Positions 36,109 through 45,244 of a stretch of DNA of 64,000 bases are shown here, in pieces. The stretch is taken from the NCBI GenBank assembly GCA_039908095.1, contig JAMOBJ010000003.1, positions 1 through 64,000 on the forward strand. Direction: 5' to 3'. Within the stretch, counting starts at the first letter, position 1, and every line of letters begins with the position of its first letter. Under the pieces are notes generated by a model. The model saw only the letters and a program-made list of their open reading frames with translations. It had not been told where the DNA came from and searched no databases. This DNA is from Nitrospirae bacterium YQR-1. Its GTDB lineage: Bacteria; Nitrospirota; Thermodesulfovibrionia; Thermodesulfovibrionales; Magnetobacteriaceae. The position numbers and the translations under genes were made by a program.

Positions 36109-37188
36109 ATGACTAAGGAGGAGACTTGGGCGGTTCTCAGGGAATCCGGAGCTGTGACAGGTGAAATGCCGGCGGGAAGATGGGACTTAAGCGGAGCTAA
36201 ATTAACCGGCACTAACCTTAAAAGGGGATATTTTCAGGACGCAGTCCTCAGAAAAGCCGACTTAAGGGGAGTTGACCTATACAAATCAACCCTCCGAAAC
36301 GCTAATCTTGCGGGGGCAAATCTCCACAGGGCCAGTTTAAGCAGATGCGACCTCTTCGGCGCTAATCTCTCTGATTCAGACCTCTCAATGGCCTCTGTGT
36401 CGGAGAGCGACCTCTCCGGTGCCATTTTAACTGACGCAAATATGGAAGACGGCATTTTTTTCTTTGCTGAGTTTAACAAAGCAAACCTTAAAGGCGCAAA
36501 TCTCAAAGAGGCAAATTTCAAACGCGCTGTCTTAGTTGGTGCCACTTTGGCAAATGCCACCATGGTAAACACAGATTTCTCTTTTGCCGATCTAAGCGGC
36601 GCTGACCTAACCGGAGCCGCCCTAACCGGCATCATTACTGTTGGATGGACCATCAGAGCCGTTAAGGCCTCACACATATACTACACAAGTCAATCACTTA
36701 ACGCTAATGAACAGAACAGGCACAGAGTCACTCTTAAAGAGGGCGAGTTTGAGTCTCTTTTCAGATCATATCCTTATATTGAAGTAATTTTTGCCGGAGT
36801 CCATCTCTATGATGACCTGCTGACTATGGGCTCTATTGTTAATTTTATTAATTTACAAAAAAAGGAGTTTAATTTAAAATTGGCAGGCATGAATATTAAA
36901 GGACAGTACTCTTTTGTAAGAATTACAACAGACAAGGATGAGTACTTAGGTCTCTTATCGTCTATGTTTTTAACACTGCTTCAAAAAGCCATGAAAGAAG
37001 GTATTAACATAAACAGCCGGTTATTGGACTTTGGAGGAAACGTTTATAAAATACTTCCTCGTAAACAAACTCTCAATATCAACGCAAGGAGGTTAACCGT
37101 AAACCTCATACACAGCGACGGTACCTTACATGCTCAAAGTGGAAAGATACTGGAGTCAGCGTCAAATGAAATCAACCGGCAATCATAA
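36109..37188 (+). CDS. pentapeptide-repeat protein with an uncharacterised C-terminal domain
   Basis: 359 residues. From about residue 20 to 175 it is a run of A(D/N)LXX pentapeptides (DLSGAKLTG, ANLAGANLHRASLS, ANLKGANLKEANFKRA), which fold as a right-handed four-sided beta helix. The C-terminal 180 residues (from TVGWTIRAV to the end) are a non-repeat alpha/beta domain I do not recognise. The start was set at MTKEETWAV because the open frame upstream is TIR repeat and antisense tilS. It overlaps the following kinase gene by 23 bp, so it is probably co-expressed with it and perhaps a signalling partner. Confidence 0.78.
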   Translation: MTKEETWAVLRESGAVTGEMPAGRWDLSGAKLTGTNLKRGYFQDAVLRKADLRGVDLYKSTLRNANLAGANLHRASLSRCDLFGANLSDSDLSMASVSESDLSGAILTDANMEDGIFFFAEFNKANLKGANLKEANFKRAVLVGATLANATMVNTDFSFADLSGADLTGAALTGIITVGWTIRAVKASHIYYTSQSLNANEQNRHRVTLKEGEFESLFRSYPYIEVIFAGVHLYDDLLTMGSIVNFINLQKKEFNLKLAGMNIKGQYSFVRITTDKDEYLGLLSSMFLTLLQKAMKEGININSRLLDFGGNVYKILPRKQTLNINARRLTVNLIHSDGTLHAQSGKILESASNEINRQS

Positions 37189-39094
37189 CTCAGGAATTTA
37201 CACCGCCTTTATAGAGAATAGCGTACATTGGCTTGTGCCGGTGTTATTGTGCTTTGTTATAACGGCAGTATCACTTAGGTGGAATTTTGTTCAACTGGAC
37301 AGCAGTTTTAATGCAATTGCCCTTGAGGATGGCAGAGTGATATTTCAGATGGTGGAAAACACAAGACTCTGGAATGCGCGTCATGGCGGTGTCTATGTCG
37401 CTATAACAGAGCAGACCTTGCCAAATCCCTATCTAGATGTAAAAAGCAGGGACGTTACGACCACAGAGGGCTTGAGGCTAACCCTTATTAATCCTGCATA
37501 CATGACACGGCAGCTATCTGAAATCATGATGGAACGCAACAGTATGATGTTTCACATAACCAGCTTAAAGCCTATCCGCCCTCAAAACAGTCCTGATGAC
37601 TGGGAAAGCAGAGCGCTCAAAGAGTTTGAAAACGGAGTTACCGAGAAATCTGAGCTCTTTGAAAAAGCAGTTTTCAGGTACATGGCGCCTTTGAAAACCA
37701 AAGAGGCCTGTTTGAAATGCCATCATAAGCAAGGCTACAAAGTCGGCGACATAAGAGGTGGAATAAGTGTTACCGTTCCGGTTAATGTACTTTACAGTTC
37801 TATAAAAAAGCAAAAACTTAATCTTGCATTTCTTCACACAATTATATTTTTGTCAATAACCGTCATGATACTGTTTTTTATGTCTAAAATTCGCTCTCAG
37901 TGGTATAAACTCAAACTTGCCAAGGTGGAACAAGACTCAGTGGTAGAGCTAAGGACACATGAAATCAAAGAGGCTAACGAACAGTTGACAATAGAGGTTG
38001 ATGAGCGGAGGCGCACTGAGGAGATTTTAACCGAATCTGAGACCAGATACCGTTCCCTCATTCAATCAGTGCAGGATGGTATAATTTCAACTGATGAAAA
38101 TGGCCTGATTATTTCGTTTAACCACGGGGCGGAAACTATTTTTGGATACAACGAGGCTGAGTTAACAGGCAAACCGGCTACCGTGCTGATTCCTCTAAAG
38201 CTTCAGGATGCTTACATCAGAGGAATTCAGATGATGCAAATTCTCGGAGATTCCTACTTTGCCGGTAAGAGAGTTGAATTTGAAGGCCTTAAAAAGGATG
38301 GTGCTGAGTTTCCCTGTGAGATTTCCATAGCCTCGTGGAAAATTAAGGGTAATAAGTTTTACGTTGCCATTGTCAGGGATATTACGGACAGAAAGCAGAT
38401 GGAAAATCAAATAACCGCCTCTTTGCACGAAAAGGAAGTCCTTCTGCGGGAAATTCACCATCGCGTTAAAAACAACATGCAAATCATCACAAGCCTTCTT
38501 AACCTCCAGAACAGTTACCTTAAAGATCAAAGTGATATTGAGATTTTTAACGAGACAAAGAACAGAATAAAGGCCATGTCTTTAGTGCATGAAAAACTGT
38601 ACCAGTCGGAAACCTTGTCAAAAATAGACTTTAGCGATTACGTCAGAAACCTTGCAAGGGGTCTGTTTAGGTCTTACGGTATCAGTGAAAACAAAATCAG
38701 CCTGAAACTGGACATACCGGCTATTTCTTTTGTCATAGACACTGTCATCTCTTGCGGGCTTGTAGTAAATGAGCTGATTTCCAACTCGATAAAATATGCC
38801 TTTCCCGCTATTACCGCCAAAGATTCTCAATCCGGCGCTAAAGCACCTGATATGGAAATAGGCCTCTCACTCCGTCCTTTGGAAGATAATAATTATGATT
38901 ACAAGTTACTGGTTTGGGACAACGGTGTGGGCATACAACCGGATTTTGAATTAGCCAATGTGAAATCCCTGGGGCTTCAACTGGTACAGTCCATAGTTGA
39001 AAATCAACTTCAGGGCCGGCTTAAAATCGAGCGTACAGGCGGCACTAAGTTTAAAATTGTTTTTAAGGAAAGCACGTACAAACAACGTCAATAG
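37166..39094 (+). CDS. sensor histidine kinase with haem-type Tll0287-like domain and PAS
   Basis: 642 residues. TM1 (WLVPVLLCFVITAVSLRW), then a periplasmic Tll0287-like (DUF3365) domain with a CXXCH haem-binding motif in EACLKCHHKQGYKVGD and RGGISVTVPVNV, TM2 (TIIFLSITVMILFFM), a coiled coil and a PAS domain (RYRSLIQSVQDGIISTDENG). The HisKA_2 dimerisation helix has LREIHHRVKNNMQIITSLL, and a HATPase ends with WDNGVG and LGLQLVQSIV. The haem domain suggests redox or NO/CO sensing, a reasonable input for a CO-metabolising cell, but that is inference. Start 37166 is preferred over 37130. It overlaps the pentapeptide gene; no regulator follows. Confidence 0.88.
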   Translation: MKSTGNHNSGIYTAFIENSVHWLVPVLLCFVITAVSLRWNFVQLDSSFNAIALEDGRVIFQMVENTRLWNARHGGVYVAITEQTLPNPYLDVKSRDVTTTEGLRLTLINPAYMTRQLSEIMMERNSMMFHITSLKPIRPQNSPDDWESRALKEFENGVTEKSELFEKAVFRYMAPLKTKEACLKCHHKQGYKVGDIRGGISVTVPVNVLYSSIKKQKLNLAFLHTIIFLSITVMILFFMSKIRSQWYKLKLAKVEQDSVVELRTHEIKEANEQLTIEVDERRRTEEILTESETRYRSLIQSVQDGIISTDENGLIISFNHGAETIFGYNEAELTGKPATVLIPLKLQDAYIRGIQMMQILGDSYFAGKRVEFEGLKKDGAEFPCEISIASWKIKGNKFYVAIVRDITDRKQMENQITASLHEKEVLLREIHHRVKNNMQIITSLLNLQNSYLKDQSDIEIFNETKNRIKAMSLVHEKLYQSETLSKIDFSDYVRNLARGLFRSYGISENKISLKLDIPAISFVIDTVISCGLVVNELISNSIKYAFPAITAKDSQSGAKAPDMEIGLSLRPLEDNNYDYKLLVWDNGVGIQPDFELANVKSLGLQLVQSIVENQLQGRLKIERTGGTKFKIVFKESTYKQRQ

Positions 39095-39113
39095 AAGAGG
39101 ACAAATCCGGTAT

Positions 39114-40046
39114 ATGATTATAACTGTGACCTTAAACCCTGCTGTAGATAAAATACTAAAAATATCGAACTTTCAAACCGGCTCAATTAACCGTGCCGAT
39201 GTGCTGAAAAAGTATGCAGGCGGTAAGGGCATAAATGTGGCAAGGGCGTTAAAAGCTCTTGGTAAGGAGTCACTGTCTCTGACAGTTGTTGGCGGTGGAA
39301 CAGGAAAACAGATACTCGACATGGCCTCCGAGGAGGGTTTAAACCTCAGATACACAGAGATAACAGAAAACTCCCGCATGTGTATGTCCATTATAAGTGA
39401 GACATCTGAGACTGTCATCAACGAAGCAGGCCCTACTGTTACAGAGTCTGAAATTGCCGCGTTTAAGGTTTTATTTAACGAAACAGTCTCCGCCGGAGAT
39501 ATGGTTATTATCAGTGGTTCGGCAGCCTGTGGTTTTGGCGGGGATATTTTCTATGATTTAATACTAATGGCCGGTAAGCGGCAGGCCGGCGTGCTTTTAG
39601 ATACAAGCGGTGAGTCTCTAAAAAGGGCCCTAAGTGCCTCTCCGCACGTAGTGAAAATTAACAGGGATGAGCTCATGGCAATTTCTGATAAAGCCCCTCC
39701 GTCTGAGGATATGATACTTACAGGGCTTGTAAAAATCAATGAAGCCGGAGGAGTTTTTTTAAGCATAGCCACAGAAGGTGACAGGGCGGTGTATGCAGTT
39801 TCAGAGGGTAAACACTACACGGTTATGCCGCCTGAGGTTAAAGCGTTAAACGCCCTTGGATGCGGCGACAGCTTTACCGCCGGCCTGGCTCTTTCCTTAA
39901 GTGAAGGCAAAAGCATAGAGGAATCTTTAATTTCAGGCGTTTGCGCAGGGACTGCAAGCTCACAGCAACTCGGAGCCGGTTTTCTGGATATCGAAACGGA
40001 AAAAAATCTAAGAACAAAGATGACAAAGAAACGGAAAGGAAATTAA
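39114..40046 (+). CDS. PfkB-family sugar-phosphate kinase (1-phosphofructokinase type)
   Basis: 310 residues of the ribokinase/PfkB fold, nearest to 1-phosphofructokinase and tagatose-6-phosphate kinase (MIITVTLNPAVDK N-terminus). PfkB signature 1 is GGKGINVARALKALG and signature 2 is NALGCGDSFTAGLALSL, with the catalytic Asp in GCGD. No fructose PTS is near, so it may act as a 6-phosphofructokinase (PfkB) in glycolysis together with pgi; the substrate cannot be fixed from sequence. The first 39 codons of the longer frame overlap the kinase and are rejected. The TAA stop is the first three bases of repeat copy 11. Confidence 0.86.
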   Translation: MIITVTLNPAVDKILKISNFQTGSINRADVLKKYAGGKGINVARALKALGKESLSLTVVGGGTGKQILDMASEEGLNLRYTEITENSRMCMSIISETSETVINEAGPTVTESEIAAFKVLFNETVSAGDMVIISGSAACGFGGDIFYDLILMAGKRQAGVLLDTSGESLKRALSASPHVVKINRDELMAISDKAPPSEDMILTGLVKINEAGGVFLSIATEGDRAVYAVSEGKHYTVMPPEVKALNALGCGDSFTAGLALSLSEGKSIEESLISGVCAGTASSQQLGAGFLDIETEKNLRTKMTKKRKGN

Positions 40047-40190
40047 TACAAGGCTGCAGTCAGAAAAGTAAACGCAGGCGGCTGGGAGAAAGCGACACCT
40101 CCCCCCTGTATGTTTCAATAGCTTGTTACGATGCCAACAAAGTTAATGAATGCTGCTTGGTATGAAACGATTGAAGACAGCTTGGTATTA
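40044..40190. repeat. dispersed TIR repeat (copy 11)
   Basis: Left TAATACAAGGCTGCAGTCAG, then ACGCAGGCGGCTGGGAGAAA, right GAATGCTGCTTGGTATGA near 40162. A second partial terminus CAGCTTGGTATTA ends at 40190. Its first three bases are the stop codon of the PfkB gene. Confidence 0.85.
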
Positions 40191-40214
40191 GGGGAAGACA
40201 GCGCCTTCCCCTAA
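40188..40214 (-). terminator. stem-loop after the acs-nuo operon
   Basis: TTAGGGGAAG (40188-40197) pairs perfectly with CTTCCCCTAA (40205-40214) across a 7-nt loop. It lies 14 nt beyond the stop of the last operon gene (40228). No U-run follows on the minus strand. Confidence 0.5.
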
Positions 40215-40227
40215 ACTCTTCTCTCTC

Positions 40228-42222
40228 TTACCCGACAGCTACTTTTTTAACTTCTTTGAGCCAGAATAATCTGGAGCCGTTTACGACATGTGCGTTTACC
40301 ATTTCATAGATTTCAAGCGAAACTGCGTCTAAATCAGTGCGTTTTTCAAATGGTGACGCCTTCGGTTTTATTGTTTCTTTTGCCAGCGATTCAACATCGG
40401 AGGCTTTTACTGAAATATCTATTCCGGCAGCCTTGCCAACCTCTGCAAAAATATCGGCTACCGATTTTGCCTGACCAAGGGGCTCAACGGCTTTTGCAAG
40501 TTTTTTGAGCCTTCCCTGATAATCTACAATTGTACCGCCGGTCTCAAGAAATGAAGCCATCGGAAGTACCAAATCCGCCTCTTTCACTATATCTGTCATA
40601 TTTGTTACGGCTGCCGCCCAGAAACCGGCTTTTGGCTTTTCAGGTAATGGGCCGTTGCCTACTGTCAACAATGCTGTGGCCTTGCCGCCTATCATATCTT
40701 TACACTTTGCACCTTTACCGGAAAGCCCCATCAGCGTTACGCCCTTAGAATTTGCCTCATAGGGGACGGACACCGCAGTGCCTTTGAAGAGAGAAAGGTT
40801 AGCTGCAGCCTGATACAGTTGCGGAGTAGTTATAACAACCGGTAATTGCGCATTTTTGAATAATTCAGCCGCTTTAGTCATATCCTCAGTTACAGCGGCC
40901 CCGGATACGTCTAAGCCGGCAGGCAGCGTAAGTCCGGCATCTGCAATTGCCTTTGCCAGTGACTTTAACAGAGAGGCCTCATCACCACTTAATGACACAT
41001 CGGCAATACCGGCAATTTTTGCATCATCAGAGCTAATCACAATAAGTTTTGTTTTTCTGTCTGCCTTTGTTCTGATAAGAGCATCAATTGATGGAAGAAA
41101 GCGTGTCCATTGATCAGGATTAAGCCCTGCAACTACCATTAAATCAGCGCCTTCTACATCTACTGCATCCCCGATGAGAGACACTTTATCGCTATATGAA
41201 GACACTGAGGCGGCTAAGTGCTCTACAGAGGTCTTCTCGTAATAACCCTTCAAAGCCAGGGCATCCTCGTTGGTTATAGTGGAAACCGTTAAAATTCCGG
41301 CGCCGGCGCCTTTTATCTTTTCAGAGACTATCTTTGCGGCATCCGCCCATGTGGTCTCCTCAAGTTTTCCGTTTACTCTCTTAAGAGGATTTAAAACTCT
41401 GGTTTCAGCATTTAGTGAATCAAAACCGTACCTGCCCATAGCACAAATAAAGTGCTCAGCCAGTGCATCATCTCCACCTGCACATACCTTTGCTACATCC
41501 CCCTTATAAGTGCTGACGGTTATGTCGCAAGCCCCTGTGCAATAAAGACAAACCGATGCGGTCCTCTCGTACTGCCACTCACGCCCCTTACGCCATCTGT
41601 CAGCCTCAACTATGGCATTAACCGGACAGACATCAAGACATGAGCCGCAGAAGGTGCAATCCGACTCATGCAGCGGTTTATCGGCTGCCGTCGTTACTTT
41701 TGAACCAACACCTCTGCCGTAAAATTCCAACACCGAGGTTCCCTGCTCCTTACACACCCTTACGCATCTGCCGCAAAGAATACAGTAGTCAGGGTCCCTT
41801 TTAATAAATGGATTTTTATCGTCTATCGGGAATCCAAACTTTTTACGCGTAAACGAGGAATCCTTTATCTCAAAATCATAAGCATAATTTTGCAGTTCAC
41901 ACACACCGGCCTTTGTACAAGTCATACAATCAAGGGGGTGCATGGAAAGAATAAGATCAACAACAAACTTGCGCGCCTCCTTAACTTTCTCACTGTCTGT
42001 CACCACATCCATGCCGTCTTTGGTTTTCATAATGCAGGCGGTCATAGAGCGGCCGTTAACCTCGACAAGACACATGCGGCAGGCCCCGATTCCCTTCATT
42101 CCCTTCAGATAGCAGAAATTGGGAATGTGCACTCCCACACTCTCTGCGGCATCTATGAGATTCACTCCCTCAGGTACCTTATGCTCGGTGCCGTTTATTT
42201 TTATTGTTATCAGATTAGCCAT
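40228..42222 (-). CDS. NuoG-like iron-sulfur/molybdopterin-fold subunit
   Basis: 664 residues. It has an N-terminal plant-type [2Fe-2S] domain (GIGACRMCLVEV, TACIMKTKDG), the His-Cys cluster motif HPLDCMTCTKAGVC, two [4Fe-4S] sites (YCILCGRCVRVC, CTFCGSCLDVCPVNAI) and a molybdopterin-oxidoreductase Fe4S4 motif (VCLYCTGACDI). A reduced molybdopterin-like domain follows without a recognisable Cys/Sec ligand. This is the arrangement of NuoG, the electron wire of complex I, and not that of a hydrogenase (no H-cluster motifs). It is the last gene of the acs-nuo operon and should form a soluble diaphorase complex with the three genes before it. Confidence 0.85.
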   Translation of the reverse strand: MANLITIKINGTEHKVPEGVNLIDAAESVGVHIPNFCYLKGMKGIGACRMCLVEVNGRSMTACIMKTKDGMDVVTDSEKVKEARKFVVDLILSMHPLDCMTCTKAGVCELQNYAYDFEIKDSSFTRKKFGFPIDDKNPFIKRDPDYCILCGRCVRVCKEQGTSVLEFYGRGVGSKVTTAADKPLHESDCTFCGSCLDVCPVNAIVEADRWRKGREWQYERTASVCLYCTGACDITVSTYKGDVAKVCAGGDDALAEHFICAMGRYGFDSLNAETRVLNPLKRVNGKLEETTWADAAKIVSEKIKGAGAGILTVSTITNEDALALKGYYEKTSVEHLAASVSSYSDKVSLIGDAVDVEGADLMVVAGLNPDQWTRFLPSIDALIRTKADRKTKLIVISSDDAKIAGIADVSLSGDEASLLKSLAKAIADAGLTLPAGLDVSGAAVTEDMTKAAELFKNAQLPVVITTPQLYQAAANLSLFKGTAVSVPYEANSKGVTLMGLSGKGAKCKDMIGGKATALLTVGNGPLPEKPKAGFWAAAVTNMTDIVKEADLVLPMASFLETGGTIVDYQGRLKKLAKAVEPLGQAKSVADIFAEVGKAAGIDISVKASDVESLAKETIKPKASPFEKRTDLDAVSLEIYEMVNAHVVNGSRLFWLKEVKKVAVG

Positions 42223-42248
42223 TAAAAAATCCCTCCATCTTTTTTATT

Positions 42249-42842
42249 TCAAGCCTTAACCGCTAAGGTGTCTTTAATATTGACGATTTCTATCGCCCCG
42301 TATTTACATACCTCTGCACACTTCCCACAGCGGCTGCACCTGAGATCAACCACCTCGTATGCATAGTAGCCGGAAAGATATGGTTTTCTCTTTTCCCCTA
42401 ATATGGCAAAGTCCTTACAAACAACCCTGCACTCGTCACAGGCAACACATTTATCCGGTATCACCCTGTAGGCTATTAACTTTACACATTCCCTGTCGGG
42501 GCAGGCGCCCTCTGTGTGCGCCTCATACACCTGAGGCAGTGTTTCCATGGTGTCAAGAATAAATTTGGCGGTGTCTTTGCCCTTTTTACACATGGAAGCA
42601 TCAAGCATAATCGGAGCAATGTTTTTGATGGCCTCAATATCCCCCTGTGCAGCCTGTCCCTCAGCAAGGCGGTGATACCTTACCCGCATTTCATAACTTC
42701 CCATCGGACAGGGCAAACACCTTGCACACATAGGTCCCTCTATGAACTCATCCAGAAACAGTATAGCCTTCTGTATCGGACACTTAAACCTGTTAGTGTC
42801 CTCAGTTATTGCTTTAATGTCTTTTTCTTTTTCGTCAGCCAT
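42249..42842 (-). CDS. iron-sulfur protein: NuoF C-terminal-like cluster domain plus two [4Fe-4S] sites
   Basis: 197 residues. The N-terminal half has MCARCLPCPMGSYEMRVRY, which mirrors the SLBB-associated cluster motif CGKCPPCRLGTYQM of the neighbouring NuoF-like protein. The C-terminal half is a two-cluster ferredoxin (CVACDECRVVC; CSRCGKCAEVCKYGAI), with another CPDREC upstream of it. It looks like a separated duplicate of a NuoF tail acting as an extra electron carrier. The start at 42842 is chosen because GGAG stands 9 nt before it. It sits 13 bp after nuoF and 26 bp before the nuoG-like gene. Confidence 0.8.
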   Translation of the reverse strand: MADEKEKDIKAITEDTNRFKCPIQKAILFLDEFIEGPMCARCLPCPMGSYEMRVRYHRLAEGQAAQGDIEAIKNIAPIMLDASMCKKGKDTAKFILDTMETLPQVYEAHTEGACPDRECVKLIAYRVIPDKCVACDECRVVCKDFAILGEKRKPYLSGYYAYEVVDLRCSRCGKCAEVCKYGAIEIVNIKDTLAVKA

Positions 42843-42855
42843 TTCCACGTTCTCC

Positions 42856-44739
42856 TTATCTCCTGGCAGCTTTTCCAACTGTGCCTTTACCCACTTTTAC
42901 CGCTCCTATCGGGCAGGCCACATAACAGGCCTTACATTTTGTGCACATATCCTGATCTATGAAAAACGATCTTCTTGTCTCCTTAACTGCACCAAAAGCA
43001 CAGGCCTGTTTACACAGTCCACAAAGGAAACACTCACTGTGCTCTATCGTATAAGTGCCAAGACCACTGCAAACCTTCGCCCTGCAATACTTATCGTGGA
43101 CATGCTCCTCATATTCTTCCCTGAAGTACTTAAGTGTGGAAACTATCGGGTTTGGAGCACTCTGCCCAAGACCACACAGAGAGCCCTTTTGGACCTTGCG
43201 GCATATCGCATCAAGGAAGTCAAGGTCTTCCGGCTCACCCTGTCCTGAAGTTATCTTTTTCAATATCTCAAGCATCTGGTAGGTGCCCAGTCTGCACGGC
43301 GGGCACTTTCCACAGGACTCTTCTTTGGTAAATGACAGGAAAAATTTTGCCACATCAACAACGCACGTTTCCTCATCCATTACAACCATACCGCCTGAGC
43401 CCATCATCGAACCGACCTTGCTGAGGGAGTCAAAGTCCACAGAGAGGTCAAGGTACTCCTCAGGCAAACATCCTCCCGAGGGGCCTCCCGTCTGTACGGC
43501 TTTAAACTTCTTGCCGTCTAAAATACCACCGCCTATTTCAAAGATTATCTCTCTCAGCGTTATCCCCATAGGCACCTCGACCAATCCGGTGTTTTTAACC
43601 TTACCGGTCAGTGCAAAGACTTTAGTGCCGGGAGAGTTCTCCGTCCCTATGCTTCTAAACCAATCCGCCCCTTTTACAATTATGTGAGGCACACAGGCAA
43701 AGGTCTCTATGTTGTTTAAGTTACTGGGATAGCCCCATGCGCCACCCCCAACATCTGAAAGTCTCGGCGGCCTCGGGCGTGGAAAACCTCTCTCACCCTC
43801 CATTGAGGCAACAAGCGCCGTTGACTCTCCACAGACAAACGCTCCCGCCCCTTCTCTTACATCAAGGCTAAAGCTAAAGTCTGTTCCCAGTATATTGTTA
43901 CCCAGTACTCCCAGTTCCTCAGCCTGCTTTATGGCGTGTTTTAGGTTAACTACCGCCAATGGATACTCATGTCTGACATAGACAAACCCGTACTGGGCAT
44001 TTATTGCATAAGCACACAGAAGCATTCCCTCTATCAGGCCGTGCGGGTCCCCCTCCATTATGGAGCGGTCCATAAACGCTCCCGGGTCACCCTCATCACC
44101 GTTGGCAATGACAAGTTTTATTTTACTCTTAGCGCTCTTTGTGTGTTTCCATTTTGCTCCGGCAGGGAAGCCGGCACCGCCGCGCCCTCTGAGGTTAGCC
44201 TTATCCACCTCCTCCAGCACGTGGTCAGGACTCATCGACTCTAATGCCTTAACAAGGGCAGTATAACCCCCCACTGCTATATAATGTTCTATCTTCCGGG
44301 GGTCAACAAGACCGTTGTTGTGCAGGGCGACACGGAGCTGTTTCTTATAGAAAGGCAGTGTCTCCATGATTTCCTTGGGCTCGCTTAATATGTCGTCCCT
44401 GTAGAGGAGGTTTCTTACCGGAAACCCTGCTGAAAACGTGGTGACAACTATATCGTGTGCGTCCTGGGGCCGAACCTGCTTATAGTAATAACCGTAGGGT
44501 TCGGCTTTCATAACCGGCCCCTGCTGGCAAAACCCCTGACAGCCCGTCTTAACTATATCAACATGCTTGCCGCAATGGGCGGCTTCCTCTTCCACCTTCT
44601 GAATAACACCTGCCGCCCCTGTTGCCATACACGCTGTGCCGGTACAGGTGCGAAGCCGCGGTACATCCTCCTTAAAGGTTTCATCCTTAAGAAGCAGTTG
44701 AAGGTTTTTAAAAGCCTCAAGGCTCTTAACTCTTTCCAT
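42856..44739 (-). CDS. NuoF/HydB-like NAD(H)- and FMN-binding subunit with extra clusters
   Basis: 627 residues, longer than the 420-450 of complex I NuoF. An N-terminal thioredoxin-like [2Fe-2S] domain (CTGTACMATGAAG, GCQGFCQQGP) comes first, then the FMN/NADH Rossmann-like core (GRGGAGFPAGAKW, NGDEGDPGAFMDRS) and an SLBB domain. The cluster motif CGKCPPCRLGTYQM and a C-terminal 2x[4Fe-4S] ferredoxin (CFLCGLCKQAC; CTKCKACYVACPIGAV) follow. The extra N- and C-terminal clusters are the form seen in HydB of electron-bifurcating hydrogenases. It should oxidise or reduce NAD(P)H in exchange with the CODH electron pool. Overlaps nuoE by 14 bp. Confidence 0.88.
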   Translation of the reverse strand: MERVKSLEAFKNLQLLLKDETFKEDVPRLRTCTGTACMATGAAGVIQKVEEEAAHCGKHVDIVKTGCQGFCQQGPVMKAEPYGYYYKQVRPQDAHDIVVTTFSAGFPVRNLLYRDDILSEPKEIMETLPFYKKQLRVALHNNGLVDPRKIEHYIAVGGYTALVKALESMSPDHVLEEVDKANLRGRGGAGFPAGAKWKHTKSAKSKIKLVIANGDEGDPGAFMDRSIMEGDPHGLIEGMLLCAYAINAQYGFVYVRHEYPLAVVNLKHAIKQAEELGVLGNNILGTDFSFSLDVREGAGAFVCGESTALVASMEGERGFPRPRPPRLSDVGGGAWGYPSNLNNIETFACVPHIIVKGADWFRSIGTENSPGTKVFALTGKVKNTGLVEVPMGITLREIIFEIGGGILDGKKFKAVQTGGPSGGCLPEEYLDLSVDFDSLSKVGSMMGSGGMVVMDEETCVVDVAKFFLSFTKEESCGKCPPCRLGTYQMLEILKKITSGQGEPEDLDFLDAICRKVQKGSLCGLGQSAPNPIVSTLKYFREEYEEHVHDKYCRAKVCSGLGTYTIEHSECFLCGLCKQACAFGAVKETRRSFFIDQDMCTKCKACYVACPIGAVKVGKGTVGKAARR

Positions 44740-45229
44740 TATCGTGTCCCTCTTCTATATCATGAATCAACCCTTTTAATTTCTTAGGCCCTACGGTGCC
44801 TACAACCCCTTCATTGACGGTGACAACAGGGGCAAGCCCGCAACACCCTACACAGCCTACAGTTTCAAGAGTCAATTTTAAATCCTCGGTAGTCTCACCG
44901 GCCTTTACGTTAAACTTAGTTGAAAGGGCATCCACCACTTTGGAAGCGCCCCTTACGTGGCAGGCCGTGCCTGTGCACACTCTGACTATATTTTTTCCTC
45001 GGGGGGTAAAATGAAATTGCTTGTAAAAACTTGCTACACTGTAGATTTCGGCAAGCGGTATATCAAGCTTCTTAGAAAGCAATCTCAGCACATCCTCAGG
45101 CAGGTAGCCGTTTTCCGACTGTACCTTATGGAGTGTGGGAATTAAAATCCCCCTCCTGCTCTCCTCGCTGCTTATTATACCGCCGATTATACCAATTGAC
45201 GATTTAACATTTATACTTTCTATATCCAT
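44726..45229 (-). CDS. NuoE-like [2Fe-2S] subunit
   Basis: 167 residues with an N-terminal helical bundle (GILIPTLHKVQSENGYLPEDV) and a thioredoxin-fold [2Fe-2S] domain. The four cysteines are in CTGTACHVRGA (C-x4-C) and CVGCCGLAPVV. It is the partner of NuoF/HydB in complex I, bifurcating hydrogenases and NAD-linked formate dehydrogenases. Its first codon lies 15 bp after the cooS stop, and it overlaps nuoF, so CODH and this module are co-transcribed and most likely co-assembled or functionally linked. Confidence 0.9.
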   Translation of the reverse strand: MDIESINVKSSIGIIGGIISSEESRRGILIPTLHKVQSENGYLPEDVLRLLSKKLDIPLAEIYSVASFYKQFHFTPRGKNIVRVCTGTACHVRGASKVVDALSTKFNVKAGETTEDLKLTLETVGCVGCCGLAPVVTVNEGVVGTVGPKKLKGLIHDIEEGHDNGKS

Positions 45230-45244
45230 TTTCCCTCCTAAGGG

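Noticed and set aside
38997-39113. 39-codon extension of the PfkB gene
   Set aside because: It overlaps the kinase gene out of frame; the family N-terminus begins exactly at MIITVTLNPAVDK.
40228-42222. Formate dehydrogenase or [FeFe]-hydrogenase subunit
   Set aside because: No Cys/Sec molybdenum ligand and no H-cluster cysteine motifs; NuoG-like is the better fit.
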